From contig NZ_CP043568.1 of the NCBI RefSeq assembly GCF_014076415.1, positions 3,038,001 to 3,102,000 of the forward strand: a stretch of 64,000 bases of DNA, given 5' to 3'. A model generated the notes under the pieces. The model ran no database searches, had not been told where the DNA came from, and saw nothing but the letters and a program-made list of their open reading frames with translations. Shown here piece after piece: positions 27,997 through 36,593 of this stretch. The position numbers and the translations under genes were made by a program. The stretch is from Comamonas testosteroni. Lineage in GTDB: Bacteria > Pseudomonadota > Gammaproteobacteria > Burkholderiales > Burkholderiaceae_C. The first letter of the stretch is position 1; each line of letters starts with the position of its first letter.

Positions 27997-28419
27997 TCAT
28001 GCCGTTACTGCCGAACGTATCCAGTCCGGAAGCGCAGCGGCTTTCTGCCGGGGGAGATCCACCCAGATCACCGTGCCTCCGCCAGCGGCGCAGATAACTC
28101 CCGGCTGTGCAACACGCTCCATGGTGGCCCAGGTCTCAAAGGTAGTGCGTGCGGGATCGCTGACAAACATCTTGAGCAGCACCTCGTCGGGATACGCAAG
28201 CTGCTGATAGAAGTTGCAAAAGGCGTTGACGATCACCGGCCCCTGCCCTGCGGGGTCCGGATTCAGGCCCATGCCACGCATCCAGTCGATACGGGCAGTT
28301 TCCAGATAGCGAAAGTACTGGGCGTTGTTGACATGCCCCATGGCGTCCATATCGCCCCAGCGTACGGGAAAGCGCGTTTCGTAGACCTGCTTCTTCAGCT
28401 CGGGCAGTTCGATTTTCAT
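27997..28419 (-). CDS. Acyl-CoA thioesterase, 4-hydroxybenzoyl-CoA thioesterase-like hotdog
   Basis: 140 aa with AGGAGA upstream of the ATG. The hotdog-fold active-site motif is VRWGDMDAMGHVNNAQYFRY near residue 19, with the catalytic aspartate and the following HVNN. It is a single cytoplasmic domain of typical length. Such enzymes hydrolyse acyl-CoA or aryl-CoA thioesters; the substrate is not evident here. It stands alone upstream of dctA and is divergent from the ETF-ubiquinone oxidoreductase gene, which has no direct link to it. Confidence 0.88.
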   Translation of the reverse strand: MKIELPELKKQVYETRFPVRWGDMDAMGHVNNAQYFRYLETARIDWMRGMGLNPDPAGQGPVIVNAFCNFYQQLAYPDEVLLKMFVSDPARTTFETWATMERVAQPGVICAAGGGTVIWVDLPRQKAAALPDWIRSAVTA

Positions 28420-28676
28420 TCCGGTATGTCTCCTGATTGAACGAGATTTGCAACGGCATCATCGCCTTGTTCTAGTTGCTTTGAGGGATGGCACCCCCTG
28501 GGACGATCACTAGCCTATGGACTTTGTCGCAACACCGATTGATGCGCTGTCGCCAAATCTGCACGGTCGTGCCGGGCTGTCAGCATAGAATCGCCCGCAT
28601 CGCGGTTTTTGCAGACGCACCTGCCAAGGCCGCGCACGCCAGTTTTCCCAATCCAATATCAAGCGAGACTTTCCCG

Positions 28677-30380
28677 ATGACAAACGAAGAGATCCTGGCC
28701 CAGTACGGCCCGCGAGAGGCCATGGAATATGACGTGGTGGTGGTGGGCGGTGGCCCCGGTGGCCTGGCCACTGCCATTCGCCTCAAGCAGCTGGCGGCCG
28801 AAAAAGGTCAGGATGTCTCCGTAGTCGTGCTGGAAAAAGGCTCCGAGCCCGGCGCACACACGCTGTCTGGCGCCATCATGGATCCTCGCGCGCTGACCGA
28901 GCTGATACCCGACTGGAAGGCAAAGGGTGCTCCCCTGAACCAGCCGGTGACCGAAGACGCCATGGTCTTCCTCGGCGAGAAGAGCTCCTTGCGCACCCCC
29001 AACTGGCTGCTGCCCAAGTGCTTCCATAACGAAGGCAACTACATCGTTCGCCTGGGCTTTGTCACCAAGTGGCTGGCAGAGCAGGCCGAAGCCCTGGGTG
29101 TGGAAATCTTCCCCGGCTTCACTGCAGCCGAAGTGCTCTACAACGAAGACGGCTCCGTCAAGGGCGTGGCCACCGGCAATATGGGCATCAGCAAGGAAGG
29201 CGAGCCCACGGGCGACTTCCAGTTGGGCATGGAACTGCACGGCAAATACACCATCTTTGCCGAAGGTGCGCGCGGCCACCTCGGCAAGCAGATCATCTCC
29301 AAGTACTCCCTGGACGCCAACCGCGACCCTCAGACTTACGGTCTGGGCATCAAGGAGCTCTGGGAAATCGACCCCAAGCGCCACAAGCCCGGCATGGTGC
29401 TGCACACCGCAGGCTGGCCCATGAAGAGCGACACCTACGGCGGTGCCTTCCTCTATCACCTGGAAGACAATCTGGTCACACTGGGCTTCATCACCGGCCT
29501 GGATTACTCCAACCCCTATCTGTCTCCATTTGAGGAGATGCAGCGCTGGAAGACCCATCCCAATATCCGCTACTACCTGGAAGGCGACGAAGCCAATGGC
29601 ATCAAGCCCGGCAAGCGTATCTCCTACGGTGCCCGCGCCATCACGGCCGGCGGCATCTCCAGCCTGCCCCGCTTTGTCTTCCCCGGCGGCGCACTGGTCG
29701 GCTGCGAGGCTGGCTTCCTCAACGTCAGCCGCATCAAGGGCAGCCATGCCGCGATCAAGACCGGCATGCTGGCCGCAGAAGCCGCTTACGCCGCCATCGC
29801 CGCAGGTCGCCAGAGTGACGAACTGACCGCCTACACCTATGCGTTCGAGAACAGCTGGCTGTATGAGGAACTGTGGAAGGCACGCAACTTCAAGGCCTGG
29901 TTCAAGAAGGGCCTGACCACCGCCTCGATCATGAACGGCCTGGAGCAGTTTGTGCTGCGCGGCAACATCCCCTGGACGCTGCATCGCAACAAACCCGACC
30001 ATGCCTATCTGAAGCCTGCAGCCGATTGCACGCCCATCGAGTATCCCAGGCCCGATGGCAAGCTGACATTTGACCGCCTCTCCAGCGTCTTCATCAGCAG
30101 CACCAATCATGCAGAGAACCAACCAGCTCACCTGACGCTCAAGGATGCCAGCGTTCCCGTCGACGTGAACCTGACCAAGTTCGCCGGCCCCGAGCAGCGC
30201 TACTGCCCCGCAGGCGTCTACGAATTCGTGGAGGACGAAGCCAATGCCGGCAAGCAGCGCCTGCAGATCAATGCACAGAACTGCGTGCACTGCAAGACCT
30301 GCGACATCAAGGACCCGACACAGAACATCGTCTGGGTGACACCCGAAGGCGGCGGCGGGCCGAACTACTCAGGTATGTAA
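28677..30380 (+). CDS. Electron-transfer flavoprotein-ubiquinone oxidoreductase
   Basis: 567 aa from the ATG at 28,677. The FAD motif VVVVGGGPGGLATAIRLKQL is at residue 20, and SGAIMDPRALTELIPDWK near 67 is typical of this enzyme. The C-terminal 4Fe-4S domain (NCVHCKTCDIKDPTQNIVWV, with a fourth cysteine in YCPAGVY) is intact. It passes electrons from reduced ETF, from fatty-acid and amino-acid oxidation, to ubiquinone at the inner membrane. A strong terminator follows. Confidence 0.95.
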   Translation: MTNEEILAQYGPREAMEYDVVVVGGGPGGLATAIRLKQLAAEKGQDVSVVVLEKGSEPGAHTLSGAIMDPRALTELIPDWKAKGAPLNQPVTEDAMVFLGEKSSLRTPNWLLPKCFHNEGNYIVRLGFVTKWLAEQAEALGVEIFPGFTAAEVLYNEDGSVKGVATGNMGISKEGEPTGDFQLGMELHGKYTIFAEGARGHLGKQIISKYSLDANRDPQTYGLGIKELWEIDPKRHKPGMVLHTAGWPMKSDTYGGAFLYHLEDNLVTLGFITGLDYSNPYLSPFEEMQRWKTHPNIRYYLEGDEANGIKPGKRISYGARAITAGGISSLPRFVFPGGALVGCEAGFLNVSRIKGSHAAIKTGMLAAEAAYAAIAAGRQSDELTAYTYAFENSWLYEELWKARNFKAWFKKGLTTASIMNGLEQFVLRGNIPWTLHRNKPDHAYLKPAADCTPIEYPRPDGKLTFDRLSSVFISSTNHAENQPAHLTLKDASVPVDVNLTKFAGPEQRYCPAGVYEFVEDEANAGKQRLQINAQNCVHCKTCDIKDPTQNIVWVTPEGGGGPNYSGM

Positions 30381-30433
30381 TCCGCCCGCGATTGCATTCG
30401 GTGGCAGCAGTTGCTCCGGATGCTGCGCCACAT

Positions 30434-30467
30434 AGCCTGCGCCAGCCATTGCTGCGCAGGCTTTTTT
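30434..30467 (+). terminator. Rho-independent terminator of ETF-QO
   Basis: AGCCTGCGC and GCGCAGGCT form a nine-base-pair stem with an 11-base loop, followed by six T. It lies 54 bases after the stop codon. Confidence 0.88.
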
Positions 30468-30921
30468 ATGGGCTGAATGTTTTTAGCAACGCAGGCAGCC
30501 AAATGCCCACAAATTTGCAGCATCACGGAAAAAACGCATGCCACCGCAATCGCCGCGAATCACTCAATGAAGATCGCTTGCCAGCTCGGAAAGAGCAATG
30601 CTCAAAAAACAGGCAATTGCATCAATATGCCTGCCCATATCGCATCAGGCGCAGGAAAAATGCGATACAAAACCGAAATCAGGCCACGCTCAACGCAATA
30701 TTGCGCGCCATTACCTTACATCCACACACACCAACTTCAGTCAAATAGCGCTTTGCGCAGCTTTCATGCCATTTTTTCGCGATCATCGTATAGGGATAAA
30801 CAAGGTTATCTCAATCACGAAGACAGCTGGATCGGTGCAGTAGACTTTGCCGCGAGGCGACGCGCATCACGCACTGCCGTCTTAATTCACCTGCAACACA
30901 CAACAAACGCTGGAGATACAC
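30468..30921. other. Upstream region of the ABC importer
   Basis: About 450 bases, poorer in GC than the genes around. Short open frames here lack binding sites and family likeness. A GGAGATACAC ribosome site ends it. The length would allow a promoter with a leader, but I recognise no riboswitch. Confidence 0.45.
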
Positions 30922-31890
30922 ATGAAGCAGCTGTCCTTGGCCCGCATGGGCGCACTGGCCCTGGCAATTTCCGCCATGTCGGGTGCCTATGCCGCCGATA
31001 CCAAGTCCGTGGCCGTGACCGCCATTGTTGAACACCCCGCCCTGGATGCGGTGCGCGACGGCGTCAAGGATGCCCTGAAGGCAGCCGGCTACGAAGAAGG
31101 CAAGTCCCTGAAGTGGCAATACCAAAGCGCACAGGGCAATACCGGTACGGCTGCCCAGATCGCGCGCAAGTTCGTGGGTGACAAGCCCGATGCCATCGTC
31201 GCCATTGCCACCCCTTCCGCGCAGGCCGTGATCGCGTCGACCAAGACCGTGCCCGTCGTGTTCTCTGCCGTGACTGACCCCGTTGCTGCCAAGCTGGTCG
31301 CCAGCTGGGAACCCTCCAAGAACAATGTGACCGGCGTTTCCGACCTGCTGGCCCTGGACAAGCAGATGGATCTGGTCAAGCAGGTCGTGCCCAATGCCAA
31401 GCGCATCGGCATGGTCTACAACCCCGGTGAAGCCAACTCCGCCGTGGTCGTGAAGGAACTGCAGGCCCTGCTGCCCAAGATGGGCTGGACTCTGGTGACG
31501 GCTGCGGCGCCCCGTTCAGTGGACGTCTCCAGCGCCGCACGCTCGCTGGTAGGCAAGGTGGACGTGATCTACACCAACACCGACAACAACGTGGTGTCGG
31601 CCTACGAATCGCTGGTCAAGGTGGGCCAGGACGCCAAGATTCCTCTGGTGGCGTCTGACACCGACTCCGTCAAGCGCGGCGCCGTGGCCGCCTACGGCAT
31701 CAACTACCGCGATCTGGGCGAACAGACAGGCCGCATGGTGGTGCGCATTCTCAAGGGCGAAAAGCCCGGTGACATCAAGCCCGAAGTCTCTACCAAGATG
31801 GAGCTGTTCGTGAATCCCGGTGCGGCTGAAAAGCAAGGTGTGAAGCTGTCCGACGCGCTGATCAAGTCCGCCGCTACCGTGGTCAAGTAA
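30922..31890 (+). CDS. ABC transporter substrate-binding protein (TrpX-like)
   Basis: 322 aa with a clear signal peptide (MKQLSLARMGALALAISAMS, cleaved near AYA). The PF04392-type fold is seen in VAVTAIVEHPALDAVRDGVK, then PDAIVAIATPSAQAVIASTK, VPVVFSAVTDPVAAKLVASW and IYTNTDNNVVSAYESLVKVG. Relatives in streptococci (TrpX) accompany tryptophan or tyrosine uptake genes, but the ligand here is not shown. It heads a three-gene operon with permease and ATPase, each gene spaced by 23-116 bases. Confidence 0.9.
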   Translation: MKQLSLARMGALALAISAMSGAYAADTKSVAVTAIVEHPALDAVRDGVKDALKAAGYEEGKSLKWQYQSAQGNTGTAAQIARKFVGDKPDAIVAIATPSAQAVIASTKTVPVVFSAVTDPVAAKLVASWEPSKNNVTGVSDLLALDKQMDLVKQVVPNAKRIGMVYNPGEANSAVVVKELQALLPKMGWTLVTAAAPRSVDVSSAARSLVGKVDVIYTNTDNNVVSAYESLVKVGQDAKIPLVASDTDSVKRGAVAAYGINYRDLGEQTGRMVVRILKGEKPGDIKPEVSTKMELFVNPGAAEKQGVKLSDALIKSAATVVK

Positions 31891-32006
31891 TCCACTCCCT
31901 GTCGCCAGCACTGTCGCTCTCAGGCGGTGCCAGCGCAGCGGCAGGTGCCGTGGCAACATGGCCCTGCCGATTTTTTTAGACGTTTGCCGCGCCTGTCGCT
32001 CTCTCT

Positions 32007-32891
32007 ATGTCCCTATTTTCCATTCTCGGTGCCATTGAAATTGGCCTGATCTTCAGCCTGGTGGCGCTGGGCGTCTTCATCTCCTTTCGCTTGCTGCGTT
32101 TTCCCGATCTGACGGTCGACGGCAGCTTCCCCCTCGGTGGTGCGGTCTGCGCCATTCTGATTTCCACGGGCACCAATCCCTGGCTGGCCACGCTGGCCGG
32201 CACGGCAGCCGGAGCCGTAGCCGGCTTCATCACAGGCTGGCTCAACGTCAAGCTCAAGATCATGGACCTGCTGGCCTCCATCCTGATGATGATCGGCCTG
32301 TACTCGGTCAATCTGCGCATCATGGGCGGCCCCAATGTGCCGCTGATCAACGAGCCAACACTGTTCACCATGCTGCAGCCGGCGAACATTGACGACTATG
32401 TAATGCGCCCCCTCATCATGCTGGGCTTTGTCATCGTGGCCAAGCTGGCTCTGGACTGGTTCTTTGCCACCGAACGCGGTCTGGCCATCCGCTCCACGGG
32501 CTCCAACGCGCGCATGGCCCGCGCTCAGGGCGTCAATACCGGCGCCATGATTCTGCTGGGCATGGCAATTTCCAATGGCCTGGTCGGTCTGGCCGGAGCG
32601 CTGTTCGTACAGACCCAGGGCGGCTCCGACATCTCCATGGGCATCGGCACCATCGTCATCGGTCTGGCGGCCGTGATCGTGGGCGAGACCATCCTGCCCT
32701 CGCGCAAGATCATCTGGGCCACGCTGGCCGTGGTGCTTGGTGCCGTGGTCTACCGCTTCTTCATCGCAGCGGCCCTCAATATCGATGCCATCGGCCTGAA
32801 GGCACAGGACTTGAATCTGGTGACGGCAGTCCTGGTGACCATCGCACTGGTGATTCCGCAAATCAAGAAAAAGCTGAGCAAGCGCAAGTAA
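32007..32891 (+). CDS. ABC transporter permease (TrpY-like)
   Basis: 294 aa with about eight or nine membrane segments. It opens MSLFSILGAIEIGLIFSLVA, and shows FRLLRFPDLTVDGSFPLGGA near residue 28, FATERGLAIRSTGSNARMAR near 155 and GIGTIVIGLAAVIVGETIL near 213. This is the branched-chain-like permease fold that pairs with PF04392 binding proteins. It imports the same substrate as its neighbours and probably works as a homodimer. It ends 23 bases before the ATPase gene. Confidence 0.9.
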   Translation: MSLFSILGAIEIGLIFSLVALGVFISFRLLRFPDLTVDGSFPLGGAVCAILISTGTNPWLATLAGTAAGAVAGFITGWLNVKLKIMDLLASILMMIGLYSVNLRIMGGPNVPLINEPTLFTMLQPANIDDYVMRPLIMLGFVIVAKLALDWFFATERGLAIRSTGSNARMARAQGVNTGAMILLGMAISNGLVGLAGALFVQTQGGSDISMGIGTIVIGLAAVIVGETILPSRKIIWATLAVVLGAVVYRFFIAAALNIDAIGLKAQDLNLVTAVLVTIALVIPQIKKKLSKRK

Positions 32892-32914
32892 GAAGAAGGA
32901 CGGCGGAGAACACC

Positions 32915-33709
32915 ATGCTGAACGCACAAAACCTCGAACTCACCTTCAATCCCGGCACGCCGATCGAAACCCGCGCCCTGCGCGGCCTGTCGCTGTCCAT
33001 CCCCGACGGTCAGTTCGTGACCGTCATCGGCTCCAACGGCGCAGGCAAGTCCACATTTCTGAACTGCGTCTCGGGCGACCAGAGCGTGGACAAGGGCAAG
33101 ATCGAAATTGCCGGCATCGACATGACGCGCATGCCTGTATGGTCCCGCTCCAAGCAGGTGGCCCGCGTGTTTCAGGACCCCATGGCCGGCACCTGTGAAG
33201 ACCTTTCCATCGAAGAAAACATGGCGCTGGCGCACGAGCGAGGCAACCTCCGCGGCCTGTCCAAGGCAGTGAAGGCCAGCAATCGCGAGCTGTACCGCGA
33301 CCGCCTGGCCACGCTGGGCCTGGGTCTGGAAAATCGCCTGACCGATCGCATCGGCCTGCTCTCGGGCGGGCAGCGCCAGGCCGTGAGCCTGCTGATGGCG
33401 GCGCTGCAGCCTTCGCGCATTCTGCTGCTGGACGAACACACGGCCGCCCTGGACCCGCGCACCGCAGACTTTGTGCTGCAGCTGACGGCACGTATCGTGC
33501 AGGAAGCCAATCTGACCACCATGATGGTGACACACAGCATGCGCCAGGCGCTGGATGTGGGCACACGTACCGTCATGCTTCACCAAGGCAATGTGGTGCT
33601 GGACGTCAGCGGCGAAGAGCGCTCCAAAATGGATGTACCCGACCTGCTGCATATGTTCGAGAAGGTACGTGGCGAGAAGCTGGCCGACGATGCACTGCTG
33701 CTGAGCTGA
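32915..33709 (+). CDS. ABC transporter ATP-binding protein (TrpZ-like)
   Basis: 264 aa with GGAG before the ATG. The motifs are complete: Walker A GSNGAGKST near residue 39, signature LSGGQRQAVSLL near 149, Walker B ILLLDEHTAALDP near 169 and the switch histidine in MMVTHSMRQALDVG near 203. It drives the permease encoded just upstream. The final 42 codons are repeated, diverged, at 35,919-36,056, which implies a second copy of the gene once lay nearby. Confidence 0.93.
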   Translation: MLNAQNLELTFNPGTPIETRALRGLSLSIPDGQFVTVIGSNGAGKSTFLNCVSGDQSVDKGKIEIAGIDMTRMPVWSRSKQVARVFQDPMAGTCEDLSIEENMALAHERGNLRGLSKAVKASNRELYRDRLATLGLGLENRLTDRIGLLSGGQRQAVSLLMAALQPSRILLLDEHTAALDPRTADFVLQLTARIVQEANLTTMMVTHSMRQALDVGTRTVMLHQGNVVLDVSGEERSKMDVPDLLHMFEKVRGEKLADDALLLS

Positions 33710-33730
33710 AACCCGGCCTGATCCCTACAA

Positions 33731-33758
33731 AAAGTCCGCCCTTGGCGGACTTTCTTTT
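33731..33758 (+). terminator. Terminator of the ABC importer operon
   Basis: AAAGTCCGCC, a CTT loop and GGCGGACTTT form a stem of ten, followed by CTTTTT. It lies just after the ATPase stop. Confidence 0.9.
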
Positions 33759-33832
33759 TGATAGCCGCCAGCGCTTTAAAGCTGTATACATGAGATATTT
33801 TCATATCTGAAATCCATATATTTCAATCGCTG

Positions 33833-33860
33833 ATAGCTCCTCTAAAATAGCTCCTCTAAA
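33833..33860. repeat. Tandem 14-base direct repeat
   Basis: ATAGCTCCTCTAAA occurs twice in immediate tandem, in an AT-rich patch after a piece of the dispersed repeat near 33,761. There is no gene here. Confidence 0.8.
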
Positions 33861-33906
33861 GATAGCATCCACCTCAACCCAGCAGCTTGGCGCGCAGCTG
33901 CGCGAG

Positions 33907-34785
33907 CTAGTCCGTGCCCAGACCCAGCCCTTCGCTCAGGTAGCAGCCCATCGAGCCGAAGCCGCGCTCCGCCTCGTCGAACTCCGCCTCCAGGTAGCTG
34001 CGCTGCACACCCAGCAGGGGCCAGTAGAGATCGGCTGCATCCTTGCCGTTGCGCGCCAGCATCTGCTGATAGGTGGCGTTCATCCAGGCCTCGGTGTAAG
34101 TATTGGTGAGCAGGTAGTCCTTCAGGATGGTTTCGCGCGGTACGCCGGCAATGGTGTGCAGCAGTGCCGCCACCCAACCCGTACGGTCCTTGCCGGCCGT
34201 GCAGTGAAACAGTTGCGCATCGGCGGTAGACGCCATGGTCCTGAGCAGTTGCCCCATGCGAGCGCGCATGCCGGCGTCGCGCACCATCACGCGGCCCATC
34301 TCCTCCATCGCGGCCTCGGTCTCCTTGGGCGTATGAAAGGGCGAGAACACCGGGTCGGCCGTGCCGAAGATGTTCATATACACATAGCGGATCCCCGGCG
34401 GCAGCCGGTCCGCGTCCTTGGCCGCCTCGTTCGTGGTGCGCAAATCGTAGACCGTACCAATGCCCAGGTTGCCCAGCGTCACTGCATCGGCCGTGTTGGG
34501 CAATACCGCATTGGAGCGGTAGAACACGCCGCGCTTCAGTGGCTGCCCTGCAGCGTTGCGGTAGACCGATGCGTCGTCCGCGCCAGCCACGTCTCGGAAG
34601 TTGAGCATGGACGACAACCTTGGCGTGGCCGCTTTCGGCTCCATGCCATCACCGCCGCCGCAGGCGGCCAACAGTCCGCCAGCACCCGTGGATACCAGTC
34701 CCAGCAGCCCCAGGTGCAAGACCCGGCGCCTGTCCACGCTGCGATCGATCTCCGCGAATGAAACCACTCCTGCCACCCCCTTCAT
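33907..34785 (-). CDS. Exported tyrosine-protein phosphatase, predicted Tat lipoprotein
   Basis: 292 aa from the ATG at 34,785, chosen because AAAGGAG lies 6 bases upstream. The P-loop HCTAGKDRTG near residue 195 is the HCxxGxxR active site, and NFRDVAGADDASVYRNA near 66 and FYRSNAV are typical of the PF13350 group. The N-terminus has DRRRVLHLGLLGLVSTGAGG then LLAAC, that is, a twin-arginine-like motif and a lipobox. So it is probably exported folded and lipid-anchored. Substrates could be phosphotyrosine or phosphoinositide. GC-rich composition matches the chromosome. Confidence 0.85.
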   Translation of the reverse strand: MKGVAGVVSFAEIDRSVDRRRVLHLGLLGLVSTGAGGLLAACGGGDGMEPKAATPRLSSMLNFRDVAGADDASVYRNAAGQPLKRGVFYRSNAVLPNTADAVTLGNLGIGTVYDLRTTNEAAKDADRLPPGIRYVYMNIFGTADPVFSPFHTPKETEAAMEEMGRVMVRDAGMRARMGQLLRTMASTADAQLFHCTAGKDRTGWVAALLHTIAGVPRETILKDYLLTNTYTEAWMNATYQQMLARNGKDAADLYWPLLGVQRSYLEAEFDEAERGFGSMGCYLSEGLGLGTD

Positions 34786-34900
34786 GCCTGCTCCTTTATG
34801 AGTAAAGGCCATGTATCCACCCTCCATGGATCATTGACAGGCGCAGGCTATCAGCGATGGTTGGCTTTACCTACCGGCTGTAAACCTTAGTCCGATTGGT

Positions 34901-35898
34901 CTAAGTACAAGCCTGGCAGCCAGAGCAGGCACCGATGGTAGAGCTTGCACAATCCCCAGACGGTCGGGGCTGACGATCTCCCATTTGCTGCATGTGCCGA
35001 TACACCCTGGCCCGGCTCAGCCCCAGGCTTCGCGCGGCCTCGGTCACACATTGCAGTGATGCGTCTTCAGCGCCTGCCGCTAAGCCGGGCGCTCGTCTTG
35101 CACCTGCGCCACCATGACCTCTTGCATGCCGTCCAGCGACAGCGTGCGCTCTGGCGGCAGCACAGGCGGCAGGCCGCCGTCGACTTGGGCCGGCAGATGT
35201 TCGGGATCAATGGCCTCGTCGCCGATCAGCGCCATGGCCGTGCGCAGCACGTTCTTGAGCGCACGGATATTGCCCTGCCAGTCGTGGCGCAGCAGCACCC
35301 GGCACGCGGCTTCGTTGATGGCCACGGCACGGCCCTAGAGCGGCAGACCGCTCCCCTCAACAGGCACTCGATCAGTGCGCACTTGTCTGCGCGGTCGCGC
35401 AGCGCCGGCAGCTCCAGCGTCACGCTGTGGAGACGGTAGTACAGATCGAGCCGGAACTCTACCTGGGCCACCATCTCCCGCAGGTCGCGTTGCGTGGCGC
35501 AGATCAGTTGCACATCGACGGAGATGGGCTGCTCCGAGCCCAGCGGGGTGACTTCACGCTCGGCCAACACGCGCGGCAGCCGCGTCTGCAAGGTCTGCAT
35601 GCATGCCGTAGATCTCGCCGAGGAACAAGTCTCCGCCATGGGTCTGAGCGATCTTGCCGCCCGCGCCCTTGGCACAGGCGCCGGTGAAGGCGCCTTCGCG
35701 ATAGCCGAAGAGCTCGCTCTCGATCAGAGTCTCGGGAATCGCCGCGCAGTTCACCGTCACGACGGGCTGGGCCCGACGTACGCAGGCCTCGTGGGTGGCC
35801 TTGGCAAAGGCCTCCTTGCCCGACCCCGATTCGCTGTGCAGCAGAATGGCCGAGCCCTTGTCAGGCACACGCAGCGCCTGCCGGGCATTGGTCTGCAT
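34901..35898 (-). pseudogene. Remnant of a sigma-54-dependent Fis-type activator (AcoR-like)
   Basis: Recognisable pieces run in order on this strand but in different frames. The AAA+ part starts with SESGSGKE (Walker A first glycine lost), GAFTGA is still present, and Walker B reads GGDLFLGEI with the acidic Asp changed to Gly. After a frameshift near 35,610 comes RLPRVLAEREVTPLG; after a second break near 35,338 comes AINEAACRVLLRHDWQGNIR. A Fis-like helix (EAARSLGLSRARVYRHM) lies near 35,000. The N-terminal sensor half is missing. Several hits to key residues and frames show it is dead. Confidence 0.85.
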
Positions 35899-35918
35899 CT
35901 GTGGGTCCAGCCCGGCCC

Positions 35919-36056
35919 GTGATGCGTCACCAGGGCCAGGTGGTGCTGGACTTCAGCGGCGAAGAGCATGCGAACATGGACATGCCCACCCTGCTGCATA
36001 TGTTCGAGAAGGTACGTGGCGAGAAGCTCGCAGACGACGCCTTGCTGCTCAGCTGA
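35919..36056 (+). pseudogene. Orphan 3' tail of an ABC ATPase gene, paralogous to 33,583-33,709
   Basis: The codons read HQGQVVLDFSGEEHANMDMP, then TLLHMFEKVRGEKLADDALL, LS and stop, very close to the end of the ATPase gene at 32,915 (HQGNVVLDVSGEERSKMDVP and so on). There is no start and no upstream part: homology begins near 35,919, at the edge of the sigma-54 remnant. It is a relic of a second, related ABC gene or of a local duplication, cut by the rearrangement. Confidence 0.88.
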
Positions 36057-36593
36057 TTCAAGGCAGACGGCCTGACCTCACGCCGTTCACTATCAAAAAA
36101 GAAGCTGCCTTTCCTTGATAACTATTGGCTGGCGGCTCTTTTCATCTCAAGACAGAAACTATCGACATCCAACATTGACATTTCGATATTTATTTTTGAC
36201 GAAATGAAAAATAAAACAATCAAATCGACAAAGCCCAACCGAATGCAGACTGAGGATGAAGCCACTCCCGCCGACGATTTGACGAAGATATAAGGATATT
36301 TTTCAGAATTTCCTATCCAGTCATTAATTCTGAAATATCAAACACTTAGATATCGATTCAACCCATGGCACCCCTAATCTGCAGCTCACACTGTACGGCT
36401 CCTGCGCAAATCGCTCACAATCTGCACCCTATCGGAAGCCACTGAGCACGATGCATGTCATCGCCGTTCACGCCGACCGCGTTGATATCCGGGGACTCCC
36501 GACATCAGGGCGCAACAAAAGGGCATGAGGCCAAGGCTTTCACCAGCAGGACCACCAAGGCTTCATGATCCGCAAAAAAAACCAATATCTCTC
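36057..36593. other. Upstream region of the amino-acid permease
   Basis: About 540 bases, AT-rich up to about 36,370. No gene is seen apart from short random frames. It probably holds the permease promoter. The permease ATG has no strong Shine-Dalgarno sequence. Confidence 0.5.
36301..36335. promoter_or_regulatory. Inverted repeat, candidate operator
   Basis: TTTCAGAAT (36,301-36,309) and ATTCTGAAA (36,327-36,335) are perfect nine-base arms 17 bases apart, in the AT-rich region upstream of the permease. It could be an operator or the root of a hairpin. Confidence 0.4.

Noticed and set aside
28659..30290. 543-aa minus-strand open frame over ETF-QO
   Set aside because: Shadow; ETF-QO motifs are intact on the plus strand.
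30392..31031. Two open frames (118 and 184 aa) before the ABC importer
   Set aside because: No good start site, composition unlike proteins here, and one starts inside the ETF-QO terminator region.
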